A stretch of DNA of 64,000 nucleotides, from positions 124,001 through 188,000 of the forward strand of contig NZ_JAMXIB010000005.1 of NCBI RefSeq assembly GCF_024006985.1. The letters run 5' to 3'. This DNA comes from Robiginitalea marina. GTDB lineage: Bacteria > Bacteroidota > Bacteroidia > Flavobacteriales > Flavobacteriaceae. Shown piece by piece: positions 52,538-60,504 of this stretch (positions are counted from its first letter, which is position 1; every line of letters starts with the position of its first letter). The notes under the pieces are model-generated. The model was not told the origin of the DNA, made no database searches, and saw only the letters and a program-made list of their open reading frames with translations. A program made the position numbers and the translations under genes.

Positions 52538-54784
52538 CTAATTAATTTGTTCCCAATTCCCAATTCCATCACTTTGAAGCCAAATCACCCCAGGGGCTAT
52601 GTCATTTGAGGCAATACCATTTAAATCCAGATAATTCAAATTCGTCGGCACATTCACCCCAGTTTTATTCTTTATGATATAAATTCTCCCGGCGTTTGAA
52701 ATGTCGGCTGGGGGTAACGTTAATAGGGTGACCCCGGTTTCAAGTATAACGGTATGGTCCGCTTCCGTCAAGGTAACATTAGTTGCCTCGGACCGAATTG
52801 GAGTGGCAAAAGAACCGCCAAGATGCAATGCAGAGGACGGGGAAGCCTGTTGGATTCCTACGTTTTGGATGTTATCTATCCTAAGAGCTTCTATATTATT
52901 CGTTGAAAAAGCTAGTATACCGCTAGCATCTTCTAAATACATTCCAGTATCCTGATTGTCATTGAATCGATAGGTAGGGAGTCCTGAGGAACCCGAAGCA
53001 CCTTTTATGAATTGTGTCCTGATTGTACCACCTACGTTTAGCTTAACGTCACTATCTGTTATTACCTGATTTCCAACATATAATTTTAACTCTAAGTTAT
53101 CCCAAAATAGCTGCGCGTTGTTTTCTACTAAACTACCCGCACCGTCAGAGAAAAAAATAGAACCTGGAGTTCCCGTGGGTATAGCAGAAGTTACATCAAT
53201 TGTAAAATTAGGATATCCCCCTCCAATGGTCACATTTCCGCTACCGCCATCGGCAAGCGTAATTTCCTGATCAGGTGCATCATTGATCACTTCAAAATTC
53301 TGGTCAATCTGATTTATAATTATTCCTGTTCCGGCAGAGACGGTTTGATTTTCGTTGGCAGGGTTACTATCAGCGTCATCCACATTAAGAATTAGTGTAC
53401 TTCCGTTGTCAATGCTGATATTTCCGGGGGTATTATCCGTACTGATATCTTGTAGGTCCAACTGATTTAACCCTACTGCATAAGAAGTCTGGGCATCCCG
53501 GATCACCAGGCTATCCCCCACCACCGCAAAACTTACATTATATTCATTCGGGGCATCGCCCTCTCCGGACCCCACAAGATCAATGATGGCCTCTTCCACA
53601 AAAGCTCGTGTGGCGGCATCCTGCGCCAGTTCGGGATCCAGGATATTTCTGATCAAAACACCCCCCGCATCATTGCCCTGGGCCAGGACATTGGCAAGGT
53701 CCTGGTTGTCAGAGCTGCCATTCTGTACTTCCTCGATGGCTTCCTGAACGCTGTTTGCCGCAAACCCGTTGGTAGCATTATTGAAGGGCAGGGCCGCGGC
53801 GTTGAGGTCAAAGGTCAGGTCGGTGCCGTCGTTGTTGGTAAAGGTATAGGCTCCATTGCCTGGTGTAGTGAGATTCGCCTTGGCCACCGTTTGGGGGAGC
53901 CCATCTTCCCCGGTGAAGGTAATCGCTCCATCTCCATTGTCTGAAAGGCTAGTAATGGTTTCATTGATCACCTCGCTGGAGGCGTCTGCACTGGTCAGGA
54001 TCGCGATGGGATTCCCGGCTATGGTTCCCGAAATGATCAGCCCGTTGGTATTGATTACCGTACTGATTCCCGCCCCATCCGTGAATTCATAGGTCCCATC
54101 CCCTAAGGGCACCAGGCCAATGGTGTCCACATTGGTGTCCAGGACGTCGAGGGCCTCCTGTACGTTGGTTGCTACGAGCCCGGATGCGGTGGGATCGTAG
54201 CCTATTGCAGCTGCCTGGAGGTCTACGCTGGTTAGATATCCCACATCGTTGGTAAAAGTGCCCAGGGTAACCAGATTTAAATCCAACTCTTCCGGGGTAA
54301 CGGCATTATCCGCCAGTTCTGAAGTCCCTATGGCATCTGGGGCAATATTGGATTGGTCAACAACATCAATTCCAATATCATTCCCCCGAATACTTCTGTC
54401 TACGATGTTTTCACCCCGGATCTGCCCCACCTCAAAATTCACGGTATCGCCCAGGCGGGTAATCGCGATGGTGGGGAAGTCATTTACGATGGCTTCTGCG
54501 GTAAAGGAAAGCCCCAGGGCCTCGCAGAGGTTGATCCACCGCTGCCCGTTGTGGTAGAAAAGGCAGTCTTCTTCCGTATTGTAAACCAGGCCCCCGCGGG
54601 AAGGGGTGATGGCATCCATTTGGGCGGTGGTGACCCGGGTGATGACCAGGACGCGGTCAGTGCTTTCCAGTTCCAGCAGGGAAGCCGGGCCGATGTTTTG
54701 GGGGTTATCGCCTATCTTGACCTGGGCGGTGGCCAGGGAACACCACAGGATAGGCAACAACAGCAGGGAGCGCTTCATTTTCAT
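52538..54784 (-). CDS. Large fibre-like surface protein with an AT-rich 3' part
   Basis: A 748-residue exported protein (signal peptide LLLLPILWCSLATAQ). It is rich in Asn, Asp, Thr and Gly with recurring units such as GLVATNVQEALDVLDTN and GFAANSVQEAIEEVQNG, the stalk-repeat style seen in fibres and trimeric adhesin-like proteins of this phylum. No catalytic motif. The C-terminal part (about residue 433 on) is encoded by DNA at 52545-53485 that is visibly AT-richer than the rest of the gene and its neighbours, which suggests a swapped or acquired segment. ATG 54784 or 54778. No own sorting domain was recognised; the coupled downstream gene has one. Confidence 0.75.
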   Translation of the reverse strand: MKMKRSLLLLPILWCSLATAQVKIGDNPQNIGPASLLELESTDRVLVITRVTTAQMDAITPSRGGLVYNTEEDCLFYHNGQRWINLCEALGLSFTAEAIVNDFPTIAITRLGDTVNFEVGQIRGENIVDRSIRGNDIGIDVVDQSNIAPDAIGTSELADNAVTPEELDLNLVTLGTFTNDVGYLTSVDLQAAAIGYDPTASGLVATNVQEALDVLDTNVDTIGLVPLGDGTYEFTDGAGISTVINTNGLIISGTIAGNPIAILTSADASSEVINETITSLSDNGDGAITFTGEDGLPQTVAKANLTTPGNGAYTFTNNDGTDLTFDLNAAALPFNNATNGFAANSVQEAIEEVQNGSSDNQDLANVLAQGNDAGGVLIRNILDPELAQDAATRAFVEEAIIDLVGSGEGDAPNEYNVSFAVVGDSLVIRDAQTSYAVGLNQLDLQDISTDNTPGNISIDNGSTLILNVDDADSNPANENQTVSAGTGIIINQIDQNFEVINDAPDQEITLADGGSGNVTIGGGYPNFTIDVTSAIPTGTPGSIFFSDGAGSLVENNAQLFWDNLELKLYVGNQVITDSDVKLNVGGTIRTQFIKGASGSSGLPTYRFNDNQDTGMYLEDASGILAFSTNNIEALRIDNIQNVGIQQASPSSALHLGGSFATPIRSEATNVTLTEADHTVILETGVTLLTLPPADISNAGRIYIIKNKTGVNVPTNLNYLDLNGIASNDIAPGVIWLQSDGIGNWEQIN

Positions 54785-54853
54785 AAGGCAGGGTTTTGTG
54801 TCGTCCCCGGCAACGGGTAACACCCTTGGCGGGGCTGGGTTTGGCACGACCGA

Positions 54854-54861
54854 CAAAGTTA
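54854..54861 (-). promoter_or_regulatory. TAnnTTTG promoter box for the fibre-like gene pair
   Basis: TAACTTTG on the minus strand, 69 bases before ATG 54784. It is in the 303-base divergent gap before the next plus-strand gene. No box was seen for the plus side. Confidence 0.5.
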
Positions 54862-54985
54862 AGATTCTGGCGACAATCGCCCGGGTTTTTGGCTGGAATT
54901 ACGGCTTTTCCGGATAAACGGGAACCGCTTGATTTCCAGCACCCCAATTACGTCCTGGACCCTGCAACCTGAAAGCAGCTAAAAG

Positions 54986-55001
54986 CCCGGTCTGCACCGG
55001 G
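54986..55001. other. Hairpin in the divergent gap
   Basis: CCCGGT-CTGC-ACCGGG, a perfect 6-bp stem flanked by AAAAG and TTTAAC. It looks like a weak terminator, but both flanking genes start nearby rather than end. Purpose unknown. Confidence 0.4.
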
Positions 55002-55087
55002 TTTAACATAAGTTTATGCGGCTTGCCTTTTTTTTTAGGGGAAGTTGCTTTTTCTTTATAAATTGACAGAATGGCTGCTGTACCTCT

Positions 55088-55834
55088 ATGAAAAAACTAT
55101 TCCTTTTCTTCTTTTCCCTGGGGTTTTTCACACCCCTTTGGGCCCAGGACGACGATCGTACCCTGCTCAGGGGAACTGTGTTATACAGGAACTCCCCCGT
55201 GCCCAATGAGAATGTGATCAACACCACGGCCCAGCAAGCCACCATCACCAATGAACGGGGGGAATTTACCATCCCGGTAAAGCCGGGGGATGATGTGGTC
55301 TTCATGGCCCTGAACTACCAGTTGGAGATGGTGAAGATTACCCCCGAAATCCTCCAGAACAACCGGCTGGTGGTGGAGGTTACCGAAAAAGTGACCGAGC
55401 TCGATGAAGTGGTGGTCAGCCCGGAGGAGCAGGAAGAATTCATCAGGCTCCGCAACGAGGACTTCAAGGAATACGTATATGAAACCGACCCGACCACGGA
55501 GGTGGTCAATATTGCCGAAGACCCTACGGTGCGGGGGATGCAGTACGGGTTGAATTTCGTGAACATCTTTAAGCTGCTGGCCAAAACCATCGGCGGGGAA
55601 AAGGAAGCCGAGGGCCCTGCCCCCCTGAAGGCCAGTGAGGTACTTCGGCAGGTCTATGACGATCGTTTTTTTGTGAGCGACCTGCAGATCCCCCAGGACC
55701 AGATCGATGCCTTCCTGGTTTATTGCGATACCCAACTGCCGCCCCGCGCGCTGCTGCGCAAGGAAAATGAATTCCAACTGATTGATTTTTTGGTGACCCA
55801 AAGTGAGGCCTTTCGGAAAATCCGACAGGAATAG
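55088..55834 (+). CDS. Exported protein with carboxypeptidase-regulatory-like domain, copy 1
   Basis: A 248-residue protein with signal peptide (FFFSLGFFTPLWAQ) and an N-terminal CarboxypepD_reg-like beta-sandwich (LLRGTVLYRNSPVPNENVIN, then ITNERGEFTIPVKPGDDVVF). Next comes the linker ELDEVVVSPEEQEEF, which resembles the start of a TonB-dependent receptor plug, but no plug or barrel follows; the last 120 residues look helical. Function unknown. It lies 4 bases before a paralogue of the same layout and heads a run of four exported-protein genes. Confidence 0.8.
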   Translation: MKKLFLFFFSLGFFTPLWAQDDDRTLLRGTVLYRNSPVPNENVINTTAQQATITNERGEFTIPVKPGDDVVFMALNYQLEMVKITPEILQNNRLVVEVTEKVTELDEVVVSPEEQEEFIRLRNEDFKEYVYETDPTTEVVNIAEDPTVRGMQYGLNFVNIFKLLAKTIGGEKEAEGPAPLKASEVLRQVYDDRFFVSDLQIPQDQIDAFLVYCDTQLPPRALLRKENEFQLIDFLVTQSEAFRKIRQE

Positions 55835-55838
55835 CCGA

Positions 55839-56618
55839 ATGCGGTGTTGGCCTGCCTTATTCTTCCTGCTCTGGACGGGGGCTTTTGCCCAGGTCCCGGG
55901 CCGCGGCGATTTGAGGGGCAGGGTGCTGGAAGACAGCACCGGGGTTTCCAACGTACACCTGCTGAACCTTTCCGCAGAGCAGGCGACCATCTCGGACCAG
56001 GAAGGATTTTTCACAATCCCCGCCGAGGAAGGCGATACGGTACTGGTTTCGGCCATACGCTATGAACGGATCACTTTCCACATCACCCCCGAAATGCTGC
56101 GGGGCAGACTTTTGAGTATTTCCCTCACCCCCTTTGTAAACCAACTCGATGAGGTGGTCCTGTATCCTTATAACCTGAGCGGGGACCTAGGGCGGGACCT
56201 CGGGAACCTGCCGGTGGAGGAACCGGTAACAGCAGCATCCCTGGGCCTTCCCAATGCTTTTGCACCGGTGAAGACCCAGACCGAGCGCATGTTGTACGAG
56301 GCGACCACCGGGGGGGGGATCGTCCCCCTAAACCCGGTCCTGAACGCTATCTCGGGCCGCACCCGCATGTTAAAGAAGCGCCTGGCACGTGACCGGGCCT
56401 ACCAGCAGACCCTGGAGGTCAGGGCCCGGTACCCCGACAGTGTTTTCGTCGGGCAGCTCGGGGTCCCTGCCCTGAGGATCCCCGATTTCATGTATTATTG
56501 CGAGGCAGACCCCTCCTTTGGTTCCCTGGCGGAGGGTGACCCCTTGCGGATGTGGGAATTCCTGAGGAAAAAGAGCGCAGAGTACCGAAAAAACAATGGC
56601 CTGGAGCAGAAGCCGTGA
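55839..56618 (+). CDS. Exported protein with carboxypeptidase-regulatory-like domain, copy 2
   Basis: A 259-residue paralogue of the preceding protein. Signal peptide ends TGAFAQ; the beta-sandwich contains LRGRVLEDSTGVSNVHLLN and ISDQEGFFTIPAEEGDTVLV; the same linker appears as NQLDEVVLYPYNL, followed by a mostly helical tail (LKKRLARDRAYQQTLEVRAR). No receptor barrel. ATG 55839 gives the signal peptide. The two proteins have diverged too far for a recent duplication. It is probably co-transcribed with copy 1. Confidence 0.8.
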   Translation: MRCWPALFFLLWTGAFAQVPGRGDLRGRVLEDSTGVSNVHLLNLSAEQATISDQEGFFTIPAEEGDTVLVSAIRYERITFHITPEMLRGRLLSISLTPFVNQLDEVVLYPYNLSGDLGRDLGNLPVEEPVTAASLGLPNAFAPVKTQTERMLYEATTGGGIVPLNPVLNAISGRTRMLKKRLARDRAYQQTLEVRARYPDSVFVGQLGVPALRIPDFMYYCEADPSFGSLAEGDPLRMWEFLRKKSAEYRKNNGLEQKP

Positions 56619-56624
56619 ATTCCG

Positions 56625-56632
56625 TACATTTG
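56625..56632 (+). promoter_or_regulatory. TAnnTTTG promoter box for the DUF6702 gene
   Basis: TACATTTG, 52 bases before ATG 56685, immediately after the stop of the preceding gene. It may add to read-through from upstream. Confidence 0.45.
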
Positions 56633-56684
56633 ACCGCACCACACGGCACGGGATTTGCACAGGGAAACGACAAAACGAAGGAAA

Positions 56685-57200
56685 ATGAATCGAAAAGGGA
56701 TTTTGGGGGTACTGTTGCTGACCTTCCTGCTGCCGCTGCTTTCGTTCTCAGGGGCCCATAAATTTTACGTTAGCGTGACCAATGTGGACTATGCCCCGGA
56801 AGAAGCTTCCCTGCAGGTCATCAGCCGGATTTTCACCGATGACCTGGAAGAAGCCCTGCTTCAGCGCTATGATTTTCGCGGGAACCTGGGTACCCCGGAG
56901 GAGTCGCCCCTTGCCGGGCAATACATAGAGCGATACTTCCAATCGCGCTTCGAGGTGCAGGTAAACGATTCGCCCCGGGCATTTACCTTCCTCGGGACCC
57001 GTTACGACAAGGACCTGGTGATTTGCTACCTGGAAGTCCCGGACGTTCCCGGGGCAACCCTGAAATCCGTCGGGGTCCGAAACGACCTGCTGACCGAGAT
57101 CTTTGAAGAACAGAAAAACCTGGTTCACCTGAAGGTGCTGGGCAAAAAGAAAAGCTTTGTACTGATCCGCGAGAATAATAAAGGAATGTTAAACTTATGA
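56685..57200 (+). CDS. DUF6702-like exported protein
   Basis: A 171-residue protein. Signal peptide MNRKGILGVLLLTFLLPLLS with cleavage near FSGA; the mature part starts HKFYVSVTNVDYAPEEASLQ and continues as a compact beta-rich domain (VISRIFTDDLEEALL, FLGTRYDKDLVICYLEV). This matches the DUF6702 family, often found directly upstream of M1 peptidase genes in this group. Function unknown. The next gene starts 59 bases later. Confidence 0.8.
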   Translation: MNRKGILGVLLLTFLLPLLSFSGAHKFYVSVTNVDYAPEEASLQVISRIFTDDLEEALLQRYDFRGNLGTPEESPLAGQYIERYFQSRFEVQVNDSPRAFTFLGTRYDKDLVICYLEVPDVPGATLKSVGVRNDLLTEIFEEQKNLVHLKVLGKKKSFVLIRENNKGMLNL

Positions 57201-57259
57201 CGGCCTTCTGGCGGAATCTCCTAAAATCCTGTATTTTTCAACCCCTTAAATAACCCAAT

Positions 57260-59575
57260 ATGAATGCGATGAAAGCAACCTATCTTTTTGCGGCCTTTTT
57301 CTTTGCCTTTGCGACCACAGGCTGGGCCCAGGAAGAAGCCCCGGCCGAAAAGCAGCCCGGCCACACCAACCAGAGCAAATTCCGCCAGATGTACCAGGAA
57401 TTCGCCACGCCCAATACCTACCGGAGTGCTTCCGGTGCCCCGGGCCCCGATTATTACCAGCAACAGGCCGATTACCGGATGGACATCACCCTCGATGACC
57501 GGAATGCCCGCATTTACGGGGAGGAGACCATTACCTATTACAACAATTCCCCGGATGACCTTGAATTCCTCTGGGTGCAGCTCGACCAGAACGTCCGGGC
57601 AAAGGATTCCAAGTCGCCCCTGAGGGACGGCAGCGGGGTAGCCCCGGCCTACCGGGCAGAGTCTTTTGCAGGCGATTACCTGACGGAGCCTTTTGACGGG
57701 GGGTTCAACATCGAATACGTGCGCGATGCCCAGGGCAAGCCCCTCTCCTATACCATCAACCAGACCATGATGCGGGTGAATATCCCCCAGCCGCTTAAAT
57801 CGGGGGAATCGGTTTCCTTTGATATCAAGTGGTGGTATAACATCCCCGACCATACGGTTAACCGGGCGCGCTCGGGGTACGAATACTTTGAAAAGGACGG
57901 GAACCGGGCGTATGTAATCGCCCAGTTTTTCCCCAGGATGGCCGTCTACAGCGATGTGGAAGGCTGGCAGAACCACCAGTTCTGGGGCAGCGGGGAGTTC
58001 GCCCTGCCCTTTGGCAACTACGAGGTGAATATCACGGTGCCTGCGGACCACGTGCTCGACGCCACCGGCGAGCTCCAAAACCGGAAGGAAGTGTTCTCCC
58101 GGGAGATGATGCAGCGGTATGAGCAGGCCAAAAAGTCGTATGACAAGCCCGTGCTGATCGTGACCCAGGAGGAGGTCGAAGCCGCGGAGAAAGGGTTTTC
58201 CGAGAAAACCAAGACCTGGAAATTCAAGGCGCAAAATGTCAGGGATTACGCCTTTGCCACCTCCCGGAAGTTTATCTGGGACATGATGGCCGTGCGCATC
58301 GGTAGCAAGGATGTTATGGCGGTCTCGCTTTACCCCAAGGAAGGGAACCCGCTCTGGGAAGACCTTTCGACCCAGGCAGTGGCCAGCACCCTGAAAACCT
58401 ATTCCAAACACACCTTTGATTACCCGTACCACAAGGCCATTTCGGTGCACGCCAAAAACCAGGGGATGGAATATCCGATGATCTGCTGGAATTACGGCCG
58501 GCCAAACGAAGACGGCACGTACTCCGACCGGGTCAAGTACGGGATGATTTCGGTAATCATCCATGAAGTGGGACACAACTTCTTCCCCATGATCGTGAAT
58601 TCAGATGAGCGGCAGTGGGGTTGGATGGATGAAGGCCTCGACACCTTTATGCAGTACCTGGCCGAGCAGGAATTCGGCAAGGCCTTCCCGGCCGTTATTG
58701 CCCCGAACGAGAAATACCCTTCACGCCGGGGGGATCCTTCCAAGATCGTTCCTTACATGGCGGGGGACCAGTCGTATCTGGCCCCGATTATGTCGAACCC
58801 CGAGAATGTCTATCAGCTGGGCCCCAATGCCTATGGAAAACCGGCTACTGCCCTGAACATCCTCAGAGAGACCGTGATGGGCCCCGAGCTTTTCGACCAC
58901 GCCTTCAAGACCTATGCGCAGCGCTGGATGTTCAAACACCCGACCCCGGAAGATTTCTTCCGGACCATGGAAGACGCCTCTGCGGTAGACCTCGACTGGT
59001 TCTGGAGGTCATGGTTCTACACCACCGATTACGTCGACATTGGGGTCAAGGGGGTCAAGAAATACTATGTGAGCAACAAGCCCACCCGGCAAATGAAGGA
59101 GTATATGCAGGCCAACGGAATTACCGAAGCTGACCTGCCGCCCCTGGTTTACCTGGCTGAGGAGGATAGCGAGGACTATGATCCCGAAATGAAAGGCAAG
59201 GCCCCTTCCGAGGTTTCTCCCTCCCTTAAGGAATTTATGATGGACAATATGACTGCCGAGGAGCGGGCCGCAGTGAAGGAGCCGAAGTTCTTCTACGAGG
59301 TGACTTTTGACAAGCCCGGGGGCATCCCCATGCCGCTGATTGTGGAGTATTCCTACGCCGATGGCACCAAGGAACTGGTTACCTATCCCCCGGAAATCTG
59401 GAGGAAAAACGATAAGGAGGTAAGCCGCGTGATTTCTTCCCAGTCAGAACTGGTGGGGATTGTGGTAGACCCGAAGTTGGAAACCGCGGATATCGATACC
59501 ACCAATAATGCCTGGCCAAGGGAGGAGGCTCCTTCCGAATTCCAGCAGTTCAAGGAGAACATCAAGGGGAAATAA
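57260..59575 (+). CDS. M1-family (gluzincin) metallopeptidase, exported
   Basis: A 771-residue zinc aminopeptidase-like enzyme with signal peptide (FFFAFATTGWAQ). Seen: the N-terminal beta-saddle domain (YRMDITLDDRNARIYGEETI), a substrate motif NQGMEYPM in place of GxMEN, and the zinc site HEVGH at residues 435-439 with the third ligand E458 in GWMDEGLDTF (HExxH-x18-E). It should cleave N-terminal residues from peptides in the periplasm or outside. No sorting domain is seen. The C-terminal domain lacks the long ARM repeat of bigger M1 enzymes. A strong terminator follows. Confidence 0.92.
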   Translation: MNAMKATYLFAAFFFAFATTGWAQEEAPAEKQPGHTNQSKFRQMYQEFATPNTYRSASGAPGPDYYQQQADYRMDITLDDRNARIYGEETITYYNNSPDDLEFLWVQLDQNVRAKDSKSPLRDGSGVAPAYRAESFAGDYLTEPFDGGFNIEYVRDAQGKPLSYTINQTMMRVNIPQPLKSGESVSFDIKWWYNIPDHTVNRARSGYEYFEKDGNRAYVIAQFFPRMAVYSDVEGWQNHQFWGSGEFALPFGNYEVNITVPADHVLDATGELQNRKEVFSREMMQRYEQAKKSYDKPVLIVTQEEVEAAEKGFSEKTKTWKFKAQNVRDYAFATSRKFIWDMMAVRIGSKDVMAVSLYPKEGNPLWEDLSTQAVASTLKTYSKHTFDYPYHKAISVHAKNQGMEYPMICWNYGRPNEDGTYSDRVKYGMISVIIHEVGHNFFPMIVNSDERQWGWMDEGLDTFMQYLAEQEFGKAFPAVIAPNEKYPSRRGDPSKIVPYMAGDQSYLAPIMSNPENVYQLGPNAYGKPATALNILRETVMGPELFDHAFKTYAQRWMFKHPTPEDFFRTMEDASAVDLDWFWRSWFYTTDYVDIGVKGVKKYYVSNKPTRQMKEYMQANGITEADLPPLVYLAEEDSEDYDPEMKGKAPSEVSPSLKEFMMDNMTAEERAAVKEPKFFYEVTFDKPGGIPMPLIVEYSYADGTKELVTYPPEIWRKNDKEVSRVISSQSELVGIVVDPKLETADIDTTNNAWPREEAPSEFQQFKENIKGK

Positions 59576-59594
59576 TTTTTCCCTGTCCTGAGGA

Positions 59595-59627
59595 AGTCCC
59601 GATGCGTGCGCATCGGGACTTTTTTTA
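59595..59627 (+). terminator. Terminator of the M1 peptidase gene
   Basis: A perfect 12-bp stem AGTCCCGATGCG / CGCATCGGGACT with a 2-base loop followed by seven T and A residues. Confidence 0.92.
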
Positions 59628-59647
59628 TTTTGGCGCTTAAACTTCTG

Positions 59648-59655
59648 TATATTTG
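59648..59655 (+). promoter_or_regulatory. TAnnTTTG promoter box for tatA, almost at the start codon
   Basis: TATATTTG with only 4 bases before ATG 59660 (10 before ATG 59666), so the tatA transcript would be leaderless or start at the second ATG. Confidence 0.55.
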
Positions 59656-59659
59656 TGGT

Positions 59660-59938
59660 ATGTCAATGACGTTTTTATTCATTAGCGGGGCTGAGATTTT
59701 TTTTATCCTTTTTGTGGTGGTGATGGTGTTTGGGGCCGATAAAATCCCCGGTATAGCCAAGGGCCTGGGCAAAGGCATGCGCCAGCTGAAGGACGCTACG
59801 GAAGACATCAAGCGGGAGATCCAGAAAAGCGCCGAGAAACAGGGCCTGGACACCTCCATTACCGACGATATCCAAAAAGAAATCCGGGAAGTCAAGAAAA
59901 ACCTGGATGACGTAGGCGGCACCATCAGCAGGAAATAA
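59660..59938 (+). CDS. tatA: Sec-independent translocase protein TatA/TatE
   Basis: A 92-residue pore-forming component of the twin-arginine translocase. Seen: a short N-terminal membrane helix (ISGAEIFFILFVVVMVF), the hinge FGADKIPGIAKGLGKG typical of TatA, then a long charged amphipathic and coiled helix (LKDATEDIKREIQKSAEKQG onward). No tatC is in the window. ATG 59660 or 59666. It is 5 bases before the PAP2 gene and likely in one transcript. Confidence 0.92.
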   Translation: MSMTFLFISGAEIFFILFVVVMVFGADKIPGIAKGLGKGMRQLKDATEDIKREIQKSAEKQGLDTSITDDIQKEIREVKKNLDDVGGTISRK

Positions 59939-59943
59939 GGCCT

Positions 59944-60504
59944 ATGCTGGAGCAGCTCCTCCTGTGGGACCGGGAAGCCTTCCTCTACCTCAACAACCTG
60001 GGGGTTGCCCCCCTCGATCCCTTTTGGTCCACCGTGACCGACATCGCCCCCTGGACCCCTTTATTCGTGTTGTTTTTGGCGTTGCTCCTCAGAGCCTATC
60101 CCTTGAAGCAGGCGGTGGCAATAGCCTTGACGGCTTTTGTGTTATTGGGGGTTGTCCTCTGGTTCACCGACTGGACGAAAGCTGCAGTTGCCCGCCTGAG
60201 GCCTAACCAGGACCTCAGGCTGAGACCCCTGGCAAGGATCCTGAGGGACGCCGGGGGATACAGTTTTTTCTCGGGGCATGCCTCCAGTTCATTTTCCATT
60301 GCCACCCTGATGTTTATTTTCCTGCAAAAGCATTTTCGCGCGGCTTTCTTGTTCTTCCTATGGCCCCTGCTTTTTGCCTCGAGCAGGATTTTCGTCGGGG
60401 TGCACTATCCGTTGGATGTGCTGGTAGGTGCCCTGGCCGGGATCGCTTTCGGGGCCCTGTTTTACAGCGGGCACCAGCGGTTCATTTTACCGTACATACG
60501 GTAA
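59944..60504 (+). CDS. PAP2-family membrane phosphatase
   Basis: A 186-residue integral membrane protein with about five helices. The three phosphatase motifs are present: KAAVARLRPNQDLRL (KxxxxxxRP), FFSGHASSSFS (PSGH-like), and SRIFVGVHYPLDVL (SRxxxxxHxxxD). Candidate substrates are undecaprenyl pyrophosphate or phosphatidate/phosphatidylglycerol phosphate. Its 3' end overlaps that of the facing O-methyltransferase gene by 23 bases. Confidence 0.92.
   Translation: MLEQLLLWDREAFLYLNNLGVAPLDPFWSTVTDIAPWTPLFVLFLALLLRAYPLKQAVAIALTAFVLLGVVLWFTDWTKAAVARLRPNQDLRLRPLARILRDAGGYSFFSGHASSSFSIATLMFIFLQKHFRAAFLFFLWPLLFASSRIFVGVHYPLDVLVGALAGIAFGALFYSGHQRFILPYIR

Noticed and set aside
55088-56618. The two tandem proteins as pieces of a broken TonB-dependent receptor
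   Set aside because: Each has its own signal peptide, full start and stop and an intact C-terminal helical part, and no barrel remnant is nearby, so they are not decay products of one receptor gene.
57221-58576. 451-codon ORF opposite the M1 peptidase
   Set aside because: Same reason: antisense of a clear zinc peptidase, with biased composition and no promoter.
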